Source of the DNA: Bacillota bacterium
GTDB lineage: Bacteria > Bacillota > Clostridia > Oscillospirales > Ruminococcaceae
Direction of reading: 5' to 3'
Length of the DNA: 64,000 nt
Assembly: GCA_023391005.1 (NCBI GenBank)
Contig: JAEWBS010000143.1
Location: 9,173-73,172 of the forward strand
The notes beneath the pieces are model-generated. The model saw only the letters and a program-made list of their open reading frames with translations. It did not search any database and was not told the DNA's origin. Shown here one piece after another: positions 1-8,084 of the stretch. Numbering within the stretch: position 1 is the stretch's first letter; each line of letters opens with the position of its first letter. Both the position numbers and the translations under genes were made by a program.

Positions 1-40
1 TCGCGCAACTGTAGCTCCTGCAAAATTTGCAGTGCAAAAA

Positions 41-69
41 TTGCAATCATTCTGATATGCCTCTATATT
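41..69 (+). promoter_or_regulatory. Predicted gltS promoter with clustered TTGCA boxes
   Basis: TTGCAA at 41-46, a 17-base spacer and TATATT at 64-69 form a sigma-A-like promoter pointing at the symporter gene. Three more TGCA-containing boxes lie just upstream (19-25, 26-31, 33-38). The same TTGCAA-17-TATAWT layout with extra TTGCA boxes precedes gdhA at 21511-21539. The leader to the start codon is about 160 bases; I see no clear riboswitch or leader ORF in it. This is a prediction from sequence only. Confidence 0.5.
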
Positions 70-238
70 TTTTTAACTATCCGCGCTATTTTTGGGATAT
101 TTACACTGATTTTTCATATGGCATGAAATTTGCTATGTATATTGTGTGAACGATTTTTGAAGGGAGGCTTCATACGGCGAACAGCAAAATTCGGGCTATG
201 GATACGAGGGTATTTAATTATGATGGGGAGGGCACAAA

Positions 239-1480
239 ATGAAAATTGAGATAATCGAGAACGTCCTGAACTTTAACGCCGATCTGGTGATGACGGTGGC
301 AATGGCGGCAGTATTGTTGATTTTGGGCTACTTTATTAAAAGCAAGGTCAAGTTTTTAGAAAAATATTGCATACCCGCCGCTGTTGTGGGCGGATTTCTC
401 TTCATGCTGATCACCTGGGCCGGTAAGAGCTCGGGAGCGTTTGTGTTTAACTTTACGACCACCTTTCAAGCGCCTTTTATGCTGGCCTTCTTTACGACCG
501 TCGGTCTTGGGGCAAGCCTCTCTCTGCTGAAAAAGGGCGGCATTCTGCTGGTCATTTACTGGCTGGTGGCGGGTTTTGTTTCAATTTGCCAGAATGTCAT
601 CGGCGTGGGACTCTCAGGTATCACCGGCCTGCAGCCCTCCTATGCTCTGCTCTGTAGCGCCATCACCATGATCGGCGGACATGGCGCAGGCGCCGCCTAT
701 GGCAGCACCTTTGAATCCATGGGCTACCCCGCGGGCACGCTGGTGGGCGCCGCGGCCGCTACTTTCGGTCTTATTTCTTCGGTTATGGTAGGCGGCCCTG
801 TTGCGCGCCGCTTAATTGAGAAGCATCACCTCAAGCCGGACGAGAGCGAAGACTTCGATACCAGCGTCACCCAGATCAACGCCGCCACCGGTCAGACTTT
901 AAGCGGTCTTGATGTCATGAAAAACGTCACAGCTATTTTGGTTTGCATGGCTGTCGGCAGCCTTGTTTCGGGCTGGATCGGCAAGCTGATCGGAATGGAA
1001 TTCCCGACCTATGTCGGCGCCATGTTTGTGGCAATGCTGGTGCGCAATATTAACGAAAAAATCAACGCCTACAAGTTTGACTACCCACTGGTCGACGGTA
1101 TTGGGGACGTCATGCTCGGACTGTACCTCTCGATGGCGATGATGACTCTCAAGCTGTGGGAGCTGGCCAAGCTTGCGGGCCCCATGCTCATCATCCTGCT
1201 GTGCCAAGTGATCTTTTTGGTGGTGTTTGCTTACTTTGTGGTCTTCCGCATTCTGGGCAAAAACTACGACGCGGCCGTTATGTGCGCGGGTCTTCTGGGA
1301 CACGGCCTTGGCGCCACCCCTACCGCTATCGTCAACCTGACCGCCGTCAACGAGCGCTATGGTATGTCCCGCAAGGCGATGATGATTGTGCCTATTGTCG
1401 GCGCTTTCCTCGTGGATATCATCTATCAGCCCGCCACGGTTTGGTTTATTAAAACCTTTGTTCCCAATCTGGTCGGTTGA
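239..1480 (+). CDS. gltS: Sodium/glutamate symporter (GltS family)
   Basis: The 413-residue, highly hydrophobic protein matches the usual length of the GltS family, which imports glutamate with sodium across the cytoplasmic membrane. The sequence shows about ten to twelve membrane segments. Glycine-rich stretches such as GGHGAGAAYG (about residues 142-151) and GLLGHGLGATPTA (about 351-363) are typical of the two pseudo-symmetric halves. GGGGAGGG lies at good spacing before the ATG. The next two genes on the same strand act on formiminoglutamate and formimino-THF, so glutamate or a related dicarboxylate is a sensible substrate. Exact substrate specificity cannot be read from sequence. Confidence 0.85.
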   Translation: MKIEIIENVLNFNADLVMTVAMAAVLLILGYFIKSKVKFLEKYCIPAAVVGGFLFMLITWAGKSSGAFVFNFTTTFQAPFMLAFFTTVGLGASLSLLKKGGILLVIYWLVAGFVSICQNVIGVGLSGITGLQPSYALLCSAITMIGGHGAGAAYGSTFESMGYPAGTLVGAAAATFGLISSVMVGGPVARRLIEKHHLKPDESEDFDTSVTQINAATGQTLSGLDVMKNVTAILVCMAVGSLVSGWIGKLIGMEFPTYVGAMFVAMLVRNINEKINAYKFDYPLVDGIGDVMLGLYLSMAMMTLKLWELAKLAGPMLIILLCQVIFLVVFAYFVVFRILGKNYDAAVMCAGLLGHGLGATPTAIVNLTAVNERYGMSRKAMMIVPIVGAFLVDIIYQPATVWFIKTFVPNLVG

Positions 1481-1520
1481 TTAACAACATGAAGCGTCAT
1501 AATAAAAGGAGGCAGATAAA

Positions 1521-2417
1521 ATGGCAAGAATTGTAGAATGCATCCCTAATTTTAGCGAAGGTCAGCGCCAAGATGTCATTGACGCGCTGGTAGAAACCGC
1601 TAAAAGCGTCCCCGGCGTTATGCTGCTGGATTATTCCTCCGACCGAAGCCACAACCGCAGCGTCTTTACGCTGGTGGGCGACCCTGAACATATCGGCGAG
1701 GCGGCTTTCCGTCTATGCAAGCTGGCGAGCGAGCTGATCGATATGACCAAGCACACCGGCGAGCATCCCCGCATGGGCGCAACCGACGTCATCCCCTTCG
1801 TACCTATTCAGGATGTTACGGTGGAAGAATGCGTCGAAATTTCCAAGCAGGTGGCGCAGCGCGTTTGGGATGAACTGAAAATCCCGAGCTTTCTGTACGA
1901 ATATTCCGCCAGCAACCCCGAGCGCAAAAATCTGGCTAAGGTGCGCAAGGGCCAATTTGAAGGTATGCCTGAGAAGCTTCTTTTGCCGGAGTGGGCTCCC
2001 GATTATGGCGAGAGAAAAATTCATCCCACCGCCGGCATTACCGCCATTGGCGCGCGTCCCTTCCTGGTGGCCTTCAATGTAAATCTTAACACCTCGAATC
2101 TGGATATCGCCAACGCCATTGCCAAGACCATTCGCGGTTCCTCCGGCGGTTATGCCCACTGCAAAGCCATCGGCGTCATGCTTGAGGGACGGAATATCGC
2201 GCAGGTCTCAATGAACATGGTCAACTACGAGGGTACCCCGCTCTACCGCGTCTACGAGGCCATCCGCTTTGAGGCTGCGCGCTGGGGCGCGGAGATCATC
2301 GGCAGCGAGATCATCGGTCTGGCTCCCGCCAAGGCGCTCATTGACGCCGCTGAGTATTATCTAAAGATTGAAAACTTCGATTATGGCAAGCAGGTTCTTG
2401 AAAATCACCTGTTGTAA
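1521..2417 (+). CDS. ftcD: Glutamate formimidoyltransferase
   Basis: This enzyme moves the formimino group of N-formimino-L-glutamate to tetrahydrofolate, a late step of histidine degradation. At 298 residues it is the monofunctional bacterial form, equal to the N-terminal half of the mammalian bifunctional protein. The N-terminal signature ECIPNFSEG (residues 6-14) and the HTGEHPRMGATDVIPF block (78-93, with the family's catalytic His at 82) are intact. A strong AAAGGAGG precedes the ATG, 40 bases after gltS. It is followed by an intrinsic terminator and then the partner cyclodeaminase. hutH, hutU and hutI are not in the window. Confidence 0.93.
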   Translation: MARIVECIPNFSEGQRQDVIDALVETAKSVPGVMLLDYSSDRSHNRSVFTLVGDPEHIGEAAFRLCKLASELIDMTKHTGEHPRMGATDVIPFVPIQDVTVEECVEISKQVAQRVWDELKIPSFLYEYSASNPERKNLAKVRKGQFEGMPEKLLLPEWAPDYGERKIHPTAGITAIGARPFLVAFNVNLNTSNLDIANAIAKTIRGSSGGYAHCKAIGVMLEGRNIAQVSMNMVNYEGTPLYRVYEAIRFEAARWGAEIIGSEIIGLAPAKALIDAAEYYLKIENFDYGKQVLENHLL

Positions 2418-2431
2418 ATAACAACCGGGCA

Positions 2432-2478
2432 GCAAAGCCGGAGAAAAACTTCCCTTCTCCGGCTTTGTCGGTTTTTAT
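2432..2478 (+). terminator. Intrinsic terminator between ftcD and fchA
   Basis: A 12-13 bp perfect stem (2433-2445 with 2455-2467, AAAGCCGGAGAA arm) is followed by GTCGGTTTTTAT. It sits between two genes of one pathway, so it probably attenuates rather than separates them; the cyclodeaminase ribosome binding site starts about 20 bases later. Confidence 0.75.
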
Positions 2479-2500
2479 ATTCATTGAAGGAGGATCCAAT

Positions 2501-3127
2501 ATGAAGTTAGTGGACATGACCCTAACCGGATTTGGCGATTTACTGGCCTCCGATTCCGCCGCGCCGGGCGGCGGCTCCACCGCGGCGCTTGAGGGCGCTT
2601 TGGGGGCCGCGCTCGTTGGCATGGTGGCCACTTTTACAATTGGCCGCAAGAAGTACGCCGAGCACGACGCGCTGATGAATGAAATCGTCGGTAAGGCGGA
2701 GAAACTCCGTGCGCAGCTGATGGATATCATCGACCGGGACACCGAGGCCTTCAACAAAGTATCGGCCGTATTTGCCATGCCCAAGGAGACCGACGCCGAA
2801 AAGGCCGCGCGCGCCGACGCCATGCAAGAAGCCTTAAAAGGCTGCACACGCACGCCCTTTGAGATGATGGAATGCGCCTTGGCGGCGCTGGAGCTGGCCG
2901 AATCGATGATAGGTAAGTTTAATACCAGCGCCGCGAGCGATCTGGGCATGGGCGTACTCAGTCTCAAAGCCGCGGTGCAAGGCGCGTGGCTCAACATCCT
3001 GATCAACGTCGGCGGCATCAAGGACGAGGCTTTTGCCGGTCAATACCGGCAGAACGGACAGGCGATTTTAGATAAAGCCCTGCCGCTGTCGGACAAGGTT
3101 TGTGTCGCCGTAATGGAGAGTATGTAA
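2501..3127 (+). CDS. fchA: Formimidoyltetrahydrofolate cyclodeaminase (FTCD_C family)
   Basis: This 208-residue, mostly helical protein belongs to the cyclodeaminase/cyclohydrolase family. The family converts 5-formimino-THF to 5,10-methenyl-THF and ammonia. The N-terminal SDSAAPGGGSTAALEGALGAAL block is the family signature. I chose the ATG at 2501 because AAGGAGGA lies 6-7 bases upstream; a longer TTG-started reading would begin inside the terminator stem. It is the natural partner of the preceding formimidoyltransferase, and together they feed one-carbon units to folate while releasing glutamate. Methenyl-THF cyclohydrolase activity, seen in some family members, cannot be excluded. Confidence 0.88.
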   Translation: MKLVDMTLTGFGDLLASDSAAPGGGSTAALEGALGAALVGMVATFTIGRKKYAEHDALMNEIVGKAEKLRAQLMDIIDRDTEAFNKVSAVFAMPKETDAEKAARADAMQEALKGCTRTPFEMMECALAALELAESMIGKFNTSAASDLGMGVLSLKAAVQGAWLNILINVGGIKDEAFAGQYRQNGQAILDKALPLSDKVCVAVMESM

Positions 3128-3224
3128 AGCATGCGTGGCCTTAATATCAATGACCTCCCCATTTTTTCTAAAGAATATTTTCTATCAATATGCGGTGTAA
3201 ATTGAATACAGTTTAAAACGATAG

Positions 3225-3264
3225 AAATAGAGCAGCGCTTTTTTAAAAAGCGCTGCTCTATTTA
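3225..3264. terminator. Bidirectional terminator between convergent genes
   Basis: A nearly perfect palindrome with AAATAGAGCAGCGC arms and a T/A-rich centre lies between the plus-strand cyclodeaminase and the minus-strand dehydrogenase. A-rich and T-rich flanks on both sides fit termination in both directions. Confidence 0.8.
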
Positions 3265-3314
3265 AAAATCTCAACCTATATACCGCTTAAAGTCTTTTAT
3301 CAGCGGTCAAGCAA

Positions 3315-4268
3315 TTAAACCACCTGAAACTGAAGTGCCTGACCCTGTGCGCAGGCCACCACATTCTGGGCGCAGATCAGGCTGACCGCGCCGATCGCCT
3401 CTTTGGAATACATGCCGATATGGGGCGTGATGATCACGTTATCCAGCGTGCGCAGCGGGTTGTCCGCCTCCATAGGCTCCACCGCCGACACATCCATTGC
3501 AGCACCCGCGATATGCCCTGAGACCAACGCCTCATACAAATCCTGCTCGTTGACAATTCCGCCTCGGGCGGCATTGATCACATAAGCGCCCTTTTTCATC
3601 CACGAGAGCTCGGGAGCGGCAATCATATTCTTTGTTTCTTCGGTCAGAGGCAGATGCAGGGACAAAAAGTCGCAGCCGGTGATGACCTGATCCTCGCTGC
3701 ACAGTGTGACATAGGACTTAAACTCGTCCGCAACCTCTTTGACGTAAGGATCATATGCCAGCACCTTCATGCCAAAACCGGCGGCGCGGCGCGCCACGTT
3801 CTTGGCAATAGCGCCAAAACCCATGAGCCCCAAGGTCTTGCCACAGACATCGACGCCGATAGCGGTCTTCCATTTGCCCTCGCGCACCCAGCGGTCGGTG
3901 CACACAATGTTTCGGGCGACGGCCAACATCAGGCCAAACGTCAAATCGGCAACAGCATTGGAATTCGTCCCCGGCACATTGCAGACCGTGATGCCCAGCT
4001 TCTTCGCCTGATCCAGATGGATATTGTCCAGTCCGGCGCCATGCTTGCAGATGATCTTGAGCTTGGCGCACCGGGCCATGACCTCCTCAGGGAATTCGTG
4101 GGCGCCGATAATCAAGGCATCGTATTCGGGAATCATGGCTTCAAACTCGGCCTGATCAAAATCCTTGCCCTTTAAGGTGATTTCAAATCCGGCCTCTTTT
4201 AGAACATTTAGCGGCTCGTCGCTGATCTGACCAAAGGACCGGGAGGTGATTAAAACTTTTTTATTCAT
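3315..4268 (-). CDS. D-2-hydroxyacid dehydrogenase (SerA-like)
   Basis: This 317-residue NAD-dependent D-isomer-specific 2-hydroxyacid dehydrogenase has a Rossmann GFGAIA motif at 150-155. The catalytic triad expected for the family is visible: Arg235 (NAARGG), Glu264 (SAVEP) and His283 (TPHIG). It lacks the ACT domain of classical SerA. The start overlaps the end of the 2-dehydro-3-deoxygalactonokinase gene by 8 bases, so the two are co-transcribed. This places it in sugar-acid catabolism rather than serine synthesis. The substrate is unknown; reduction or oxidation of a 2-keto or 2-hydroxy acid from the pathway is an inference. Confidence 0.85.
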   Translation of the reverse strand: MNKKVLITSRSFGQISDEPLNVLKEAGFEITLKGKDFDQAEFEAMIPEYDALIIGAHEFPEEVMARCAKLKIICKHGAGLDNIHLDQAKKLGITVCNVPGTNSNAVADLTFGLMLAVARNIVCTDRWVREGKWKTAIGVDVCGKTLGLMGFGAIAKNVARRAAGFGMKVLAYDPYVKEVADEFKSYVTLCSEDQVITGCDFLSLHLPLTEETKNMIAAPELSWMKKGAYVINAARGGIVNEQDLYEALVSGHIAGAAMDVSAVEPMEADNPLRTLDNVIITPHIGMYSKEAIGAVSLICAQNVVACAQGQALQFQVV

Positions 4269-5268
4269 GGCGCGCTCCTTTCAGGCTTACAATTTTCTTC
4301 AGTCCGCTGACCGCATAGCTTTTGGTGTCCGAGATGGGCATCCAAAGAATACGGTCAATATAGCTGCTATCCTCTAAAATGATCGAGAACAGCTGGTACA
4401 TAAATCGATCTGATACCAAAGCCACGGTGCGGCAGTCGGGCCAGAAATGCTGGCAGTAATATTCTAAAGATTCCCGCACACCGCCCATGACGACGCTTTC
4501 CCCGTAGGAAAAACGCTGTTGGGGGGTCCCCTCTTCAAAAATGCGCATGGCGTGGCAGATATAGATCGAACGGTTAAAGCCAAAGCGCTTGAGATTCTCA
4601 ACGCCCTTGCGAACCATCTCCTCGTCGAGCTCGGCGCAATCGGCGCTGAGTATCGGAGAAAGAATGGTCTCCTTCTTCAGCGCGTGAAAGAGCTCCCCGG
4701 TAAAATTAGAAATGATGCCTGTAATCTTATCGTCCTGAATATAGGTAACATGGGTGTGAGAGCCGGGCATAATCAGCGCAATATCCCGAACATCGGTCGT
4801 ACTCTTGAGCTCCTCAAGCGCACCGATGATCTCAATTTCCTCACCGCGCATGTTATTTACGAACGAGAACTCGTCGCTCACCGTTTTTAGACCGGGAACC
4901 AAGAAAATGTCGCGGTGAAAGCAGGTGCCTTCATAAAAGCGATAAAGGCTGTCGGAAAAATCCTGAACGGTCAGCGGCAGGATCAAATGCGGAACTTCCT
5001 TTAAGCCGTAGGGGGAGGTCACCATTCCTGAGGAATAGAGCGCCTGAATATCGGCATCCTCAAGCATATTGGCCGCGAGAACCTCGTCGTAGAGCGCTTT
5101 CATACCTTCAATCAAAACACGGTTGCTGCCGGCGATGGCTGAATCCTTTGAGCCGACTGTTTTCTTGGCCATATATCGAATCTGGAAATCTTCATCCAGA
5201 AGATACGCACGGGTGTTGGATGTACCGGAGTCGAAATACAGCAGATATTTTTCCTTCAAGTGTGTCAA
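4261..5268 (-). CDS. dgoK: 2-dehydro-3-deoxygalactonokinase
   Basis: The enzyme phosphorylates 2-keto-3-deoxy-D-galactonate (KDGal) with ATP to KDPGal, in the De Ley-Doudoroff route of galactonate breakdown. The 335-residue protein carries the family's N-terminal phosphate-binding motif YFDSGTSNTRAYL (11-23) and the downstream MPGSHTHV block typical of DgoK. The neighbours are an aldolase upstream (12-base gap) and a hydroxyacid dehydrogenase downstream (8-base overlap). With the dehydratase at 9587-10735 this completes galactonate to pyruvate plus glyceraldehyde-3-phosphate. A related keto-deoxy sugar acid is also possible. Confidence 0.88.
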   Translation of the reverse strand: MTHLKEKYLLYFDSGTSNTRAYLLDEDFQIRYMAKKTVGSKDSAIAGSNRVLIEGMKALYDEVLAANMLEDADIQALYSSGMVTSPYGLKEVPHLILPLTVQDFSDSLYRFYEGTCFHRDIFLVPGLKTVSDEFSFVNNMRGEEIEIIGALEELKSTTDVRDIALIMPGSHTHVTYIQDDKITGIISNFTGELFHALKKETILSPILSADCAELDEEMVRKGVENLKRFGFNRSIYICHAMRIFEEGTPQQRFSYGESVVMGGVRESLEYYCQHFWPDCRTVALVSDRFMYQLFSIILEDSSYIDRILWMPISDTKSYAVSGLKKIVSLKGARHE

Positions 5269-5279
5269 CTCCTAATAAT

Positions 5280-5930
5280 TTAACGGTTGAGTGCAGCGAC
5301 ATAGGCCTTTGCGGTGGCGGTAATCTCATCAAACTTACCCTCGTCCACCAGCTTGGCGCTGACAAGACTTCCGCCCACGCCCACGCCGACAGCGCCGGCC
5401 TTGATGAAGTCGGCACAATTTTCGACATTGACATTGCCCACGGCGGTCAGCGGAATGTGCTTGAGCGGGCCTTTTACCGCCTTGATATAGTCGGTCCCCA
5501 ATATACCTGCGGGGAACATTTTAACGATATCGGCGCCGCACCGGTGCGCAAAAGCCGCCTCGGTGGGGGTCATCGCGCCCGGAATAGACACCTTGCCCAA
5601 CCGCTTGGTCTCGCGGATGACCGCCTCGTCGACGTTGGGGGAAATCATATATTCCGCTCCGGCGTCCACAGCCTGATTCACCTGCTCAACCGTCATGACG
5701 GTGCCGGCACCCACGCATACCCGGTCACCAAGAGCGGCCTTGATCGCCGCGATAGACACCAGCGTGTCCTTGGCCTTTTCCTCGCTGGACTGATCAAAGG
5801 TCACCTCAATACAATTGACGCCGCCCTTTTCCAAAGCTGTGGCCAGACCGACGATCTTGCTGCTGGGGATACCGCGCACGATCGCCACAATTTTACCGGC
5901 TAAAATCTTTTCTAATACTGACTGTGACAT
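5280..5930 (-). CDS. KDPG/KDPGal aldolase (Eda/DgoA family)
   Basis: This class I aldolase of 216 residues cleaves 2-keto-3-deoxy-6-phospho sugar acids to pyruvate and glyceraldehyde-3-phosphate. The Schiff-base lysine is in IVKMFPAG (Lys137), the conserved glutamate in IEVTF (Glu42), and GAGTV is at 75-79. I set the start at 5930 because AAGGAG lies 6 bases upstream of that ATG. It is the first gene of the aldolase-kinase-dehydrogenase unit and diverges from the GntR gene at 6047. Because it sits next to dgoK, the KDPGal-specific form is likely, but sequence does not separate KDPG from KDPGal use. Confidence 0.9.
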   Translation of the reverse strand: MSQSVLEKILAGKIVAIVRGIPSSKIVGLATALEKGGVNCIEVTFDQSSEEKAKDTLVSIAAIKAALGDRVCVGAGTVMTVEQVNQAVDAGAEYMISPNVDEAVIRETKRLGKVSIPGAMTPTEAAFAHRCGADIVKMFPAGILGTDYIKAVKGPLKHIPLTAVGNVNVENCADFIKAGAVGVGVGGSLVSAKLVDEGKFDEITATAKAYVAALNR

Positions 5931-5972
5931 AAAACTCCTTCTTTCCAAAAATATTCTGATAAACAGTTTTTC

Positions 5973-6001
5973 TTGTATTACGACTTTGGTTCTGCTATGA
6001 T
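5973..6001 (+). promoter_or_regulatory. Predicted promoter of the GntR regulator gene
   Basis: TTGTAT (5973-5978), 17 bases, TATGAT (5996-6001), in the 116-base divergent region between the aldolase and GntR genes. Both divergent transcripts could be controlled from here. The GTATTAC around the -35 resembles a GntR half-site, but this is weak. Confidence 0.45.
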
Positions 6002-6046
6002 TTGATTATAATCCGACAAAAATGACGATCCAGGAGGCCCCCGTAT

Positions 6047-6739
6047 ATGGAAAAAAGCGCTTCAAAAATTACGCTTGCCGAGAGCATCTATGAGCGTATT
6101 CGCCGTGACATTATCACCAACCAGCTTACGCCGGGAGAAAAAATCAACATACGTGAGCTGTCTAAGCGCTACGAGGCCAGCGAGACGCCGATTCGCTTGG
6201 CGCTCAACCGCTTGACCTCTGAAAATATTATCGAAAACTTTCCGCGCCAGGGCATGCGGGTCAAGCCGCTGAACATCAATACATGCGAAGAAACGTTTGA
6301 TCTGCGCATGACGCTGGAGTGCGCCTATATTCCAAACGTGATCATGACCTTCAACGTCAACGAGGCCATGCGCCTCGCTTTTCAGAAAAATGTCGAAGAA
6401 AACCTGCACGCGGTGGAACAGCTAAACGCCGACTCCTCCATTGACGAGTACTTAAAGAATTACCAGTATGATATCGAATTTCATCATTTGCTGATTAAAT
6501 GCTCCGGGAATAAGCTGTTGATGGATGTGTATCAGTTTCTGAACCCGTTTCTTTATATCAACTATGTTTACAGCAAGCAGTCCCAAGAACGGCTGCTCAC
6601 CGGTATTCAGGAACACGAAGAGATTCTTCGCGCCTTATTAAGCGGAAACGAGGACCGGGCCAGAGAAGCCGTGAAAATCCATTTAAACAACTCGAAACGG
6701 GTCATCGTCTCAATTCTGAAAATCGACCATATCCTGTAA
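6047..6739 (+). CDS. GntR-family regulator, FCD (FadR-type) subfamily
   Basis: This 230-residue regulator has an N-terminal winged helix (about residues 12-76, RRDIITNQLTPGEKIN followed by the TPIRLALNRL recognition helix). A C-terminal all-helical FCD ligand domain follows; this subfamily commonly senses organic and sugar acids. AGGAGG lies upstream of the ATG. It is divergent from the aldolase/dgoK unit and convergent with the long transporter/dehydratase operon, so local control is likely. A paralogue of the same size lies at 19217-19912; both have a P-R-x-G-x-R-V-K-P wing and TPI(R/K)xALNRL. Confidence 0.9.
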   Translation: MEKSASKITLAESIYERIRRDIITNQLTPGEKINIRELSKRYEASETPIRLALNRLTSENIIENFPRQGMRVKPLNINTCEETFDLRMTLECAYIPNVIMTFNVNEAMRLAFQKNVEENLHAVEQLNADSSIDEYLKNYQYDIEFHHLLIKCSGNKLLMDVYQFLNPFLYINYVYSKQSQERLLTGIQEHEEILRALLSGNEDRAREAVKIHLNNSKRVIVSILKIDHIL

Positions 6740-6773
6740 AAAGCCCGAATCGGCATGGGATAATGCCGATTCG
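6737..6773 (-). terminator. Terminator of the sugar-acid operon
   Basis: An 11-bp perfect stem (6746-6756 with 6763-6773, CGAATCGGCAT arm), read on the minus strand, is followed by GGGCTTTTTAC. It overlaps the stop codon of the convergent GntR gene. Confidence 0.7.
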
Positions 6774-6777
6774 CCTC

Positions 6778-8070
6778 TCACCACAGATTCCCGTTTTCAT
6801 CAAAGGTCCAGTCAAATGCTTCGCCGATGATTTGGACCTGCGCGTTTGCACGGGCCTCCTCGAGCATCGCCTCGGAGATTTCGATTTCCTCAAGGTGCAT
6901 GGTGTCCTTGATATGCACGATTCTGGGGTGGTCGCGGTCGATATAATTGCAGGTTTTAAGAGCAATCTGTATACAGGCCTTGTCCGAGTGGGTAAATAGC
7001 GGAATCTTAGGGGTGCACAGCACGGTGGAGGTCACGACGTTGGGATAAGTGCAATCCACGTCGATTTTTTCAACCAAGCGGCGGGTGGTCACGTCGGCCA
7101 GCCCAAGGCCGTTGCAATTTCCGTGTGTCTCCTCGGTCAGATCCAGCACCGCAATGTGCTGGATCTTTTTGTCGCTCTCCATATAGGGAACGGCATAACG
7201 CCCCGTGACATTTGGGTCCATTCCGTCGCCGCTGATGTCCTTGCCAAGCCGGTCTACAACCAGCACGTCGATGTCATCAAAGAAGATGCGGCCCAGCCGT
7301 TCCTTGGAGCGGCGCAGAATATCGGGCTCTTTTTCGAAGATTTCTTCCTTCAAAAGGCCTTCCAGAATGCAGGTTTGGTCAAAGGCGTTTTCCGCCACCG
7401 CCACCGCGCCGAGAATGTTGGTTTTTTCAAAGATGACTTTGGCCAGCATGGGCAGCATTCTGCCCAGCTCAAAGAAGCCGTCCCGGTGGATATGATCCGC
7501 GCCATGCTGCTTACCCATGCCGATGACCGCCATTTTCAGAATACCGCTTTCATACGGCCCTCTAAAGGCGGTATGGGCTTTTACCCGACCACAGAGAATA
7601 ATGCCGTCCGCCTCATAGGCATAGCGGTCTACAAAAACAGGCATGCCTTCTTCGGTTTGCCCAATCTGCACAACCTCCATGGAAGCCAAAATGGGGCAGC
7701 CCAAAAACGCTTCGGTGACCCCGTAGCCGGTGAGTATCTCGCACTGCCCCTCGGCGGTAGCGCCGCCGTGGCTGCCCATGGCGGGGAATACGAAAGGATC
7801 GCCGCCGCAGGATTTTACAAAGTCCACAATGGCTTTTGTAATGATGGCGATATTGGCCACGCCGCGGCTGCCGCAGGTAATCGCGACCCGCATACCCCGG
7901 CTGATTCGGGAGCGCATAGGCTCCAGCTCTTTCGCCACCAAGGCAGGAATTTCCTCCGAGGTAATATGGCTGCCGTCTAAGCGCTGCCGCACCTTTACCA
8001 TTTTGGGTAATGGCGTGCCGGCTGCCAGCTTTGTGACAACATTCTCTTCCTTCACCGTTTTAAGTGCCAT
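6778..8070 (-). CDS. LarA-like isomerase/epimerase (lactate racemase N-domain, DUF2088)
   Basis: The 430-residue protein belongs to the LarA family, whose best known member racemises lactate using a nickel-pincer cofactor. Supporting motifs are GSHGG (99-103), the GRVKAHTAFRG block (161-171) and the ESGILKMAVIGMGKQHGAD segment (about 174-192), which carries further conserved Lys and His residues. Other LarA homologues act on sugar acids or other 2-hydroxyacids. Last gene of the operon and adjacent to two hexonate dehydratases, it more likely epimerises a hexonate than lactate. larB, larC and larE cofactor genes are not in the window. Substrate not established. Confidence 0.75.
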   Translation of the reverse strand: MALKTVKEENVVTKLAAGTPLPKMVKVRQRLDGSHITSEEIPALVAKELEPMRSRISRGMRVAITCGSRGVANIAIITKAIVDFVKSCGGDPFVFPAMGSHGGATAEGQCEILTGYGVTEAFLGCPILASMEVVQIGQTEEGMPVFVDRYAYEADGIILCGRVKAHTAFRGPYESGILKMAVIGMGKQHGADHIHRDGFFELGRMLPMLAKVIFEKTNILGAVAVAENAFDQTCILEGLLKEEIFEKEPDILRRSKERLGRIFFDDIDVLVVDRLGKDISGDGMDPNVTGRYAVPYMESDKKIQHIAVLDLTEETHGNCNGLGLADVTTRRLVEKIDVDCTYPNVVTSTVLCTPKIPLFTHSDKACIQIALKTCNYIDRDHPRIVHIKDTMHLEEIEISEAMLEEARANAQVQIIGEAFDWTFDENGNLW

Positions 8071-8084
8071 GATGTTACGCTCCC

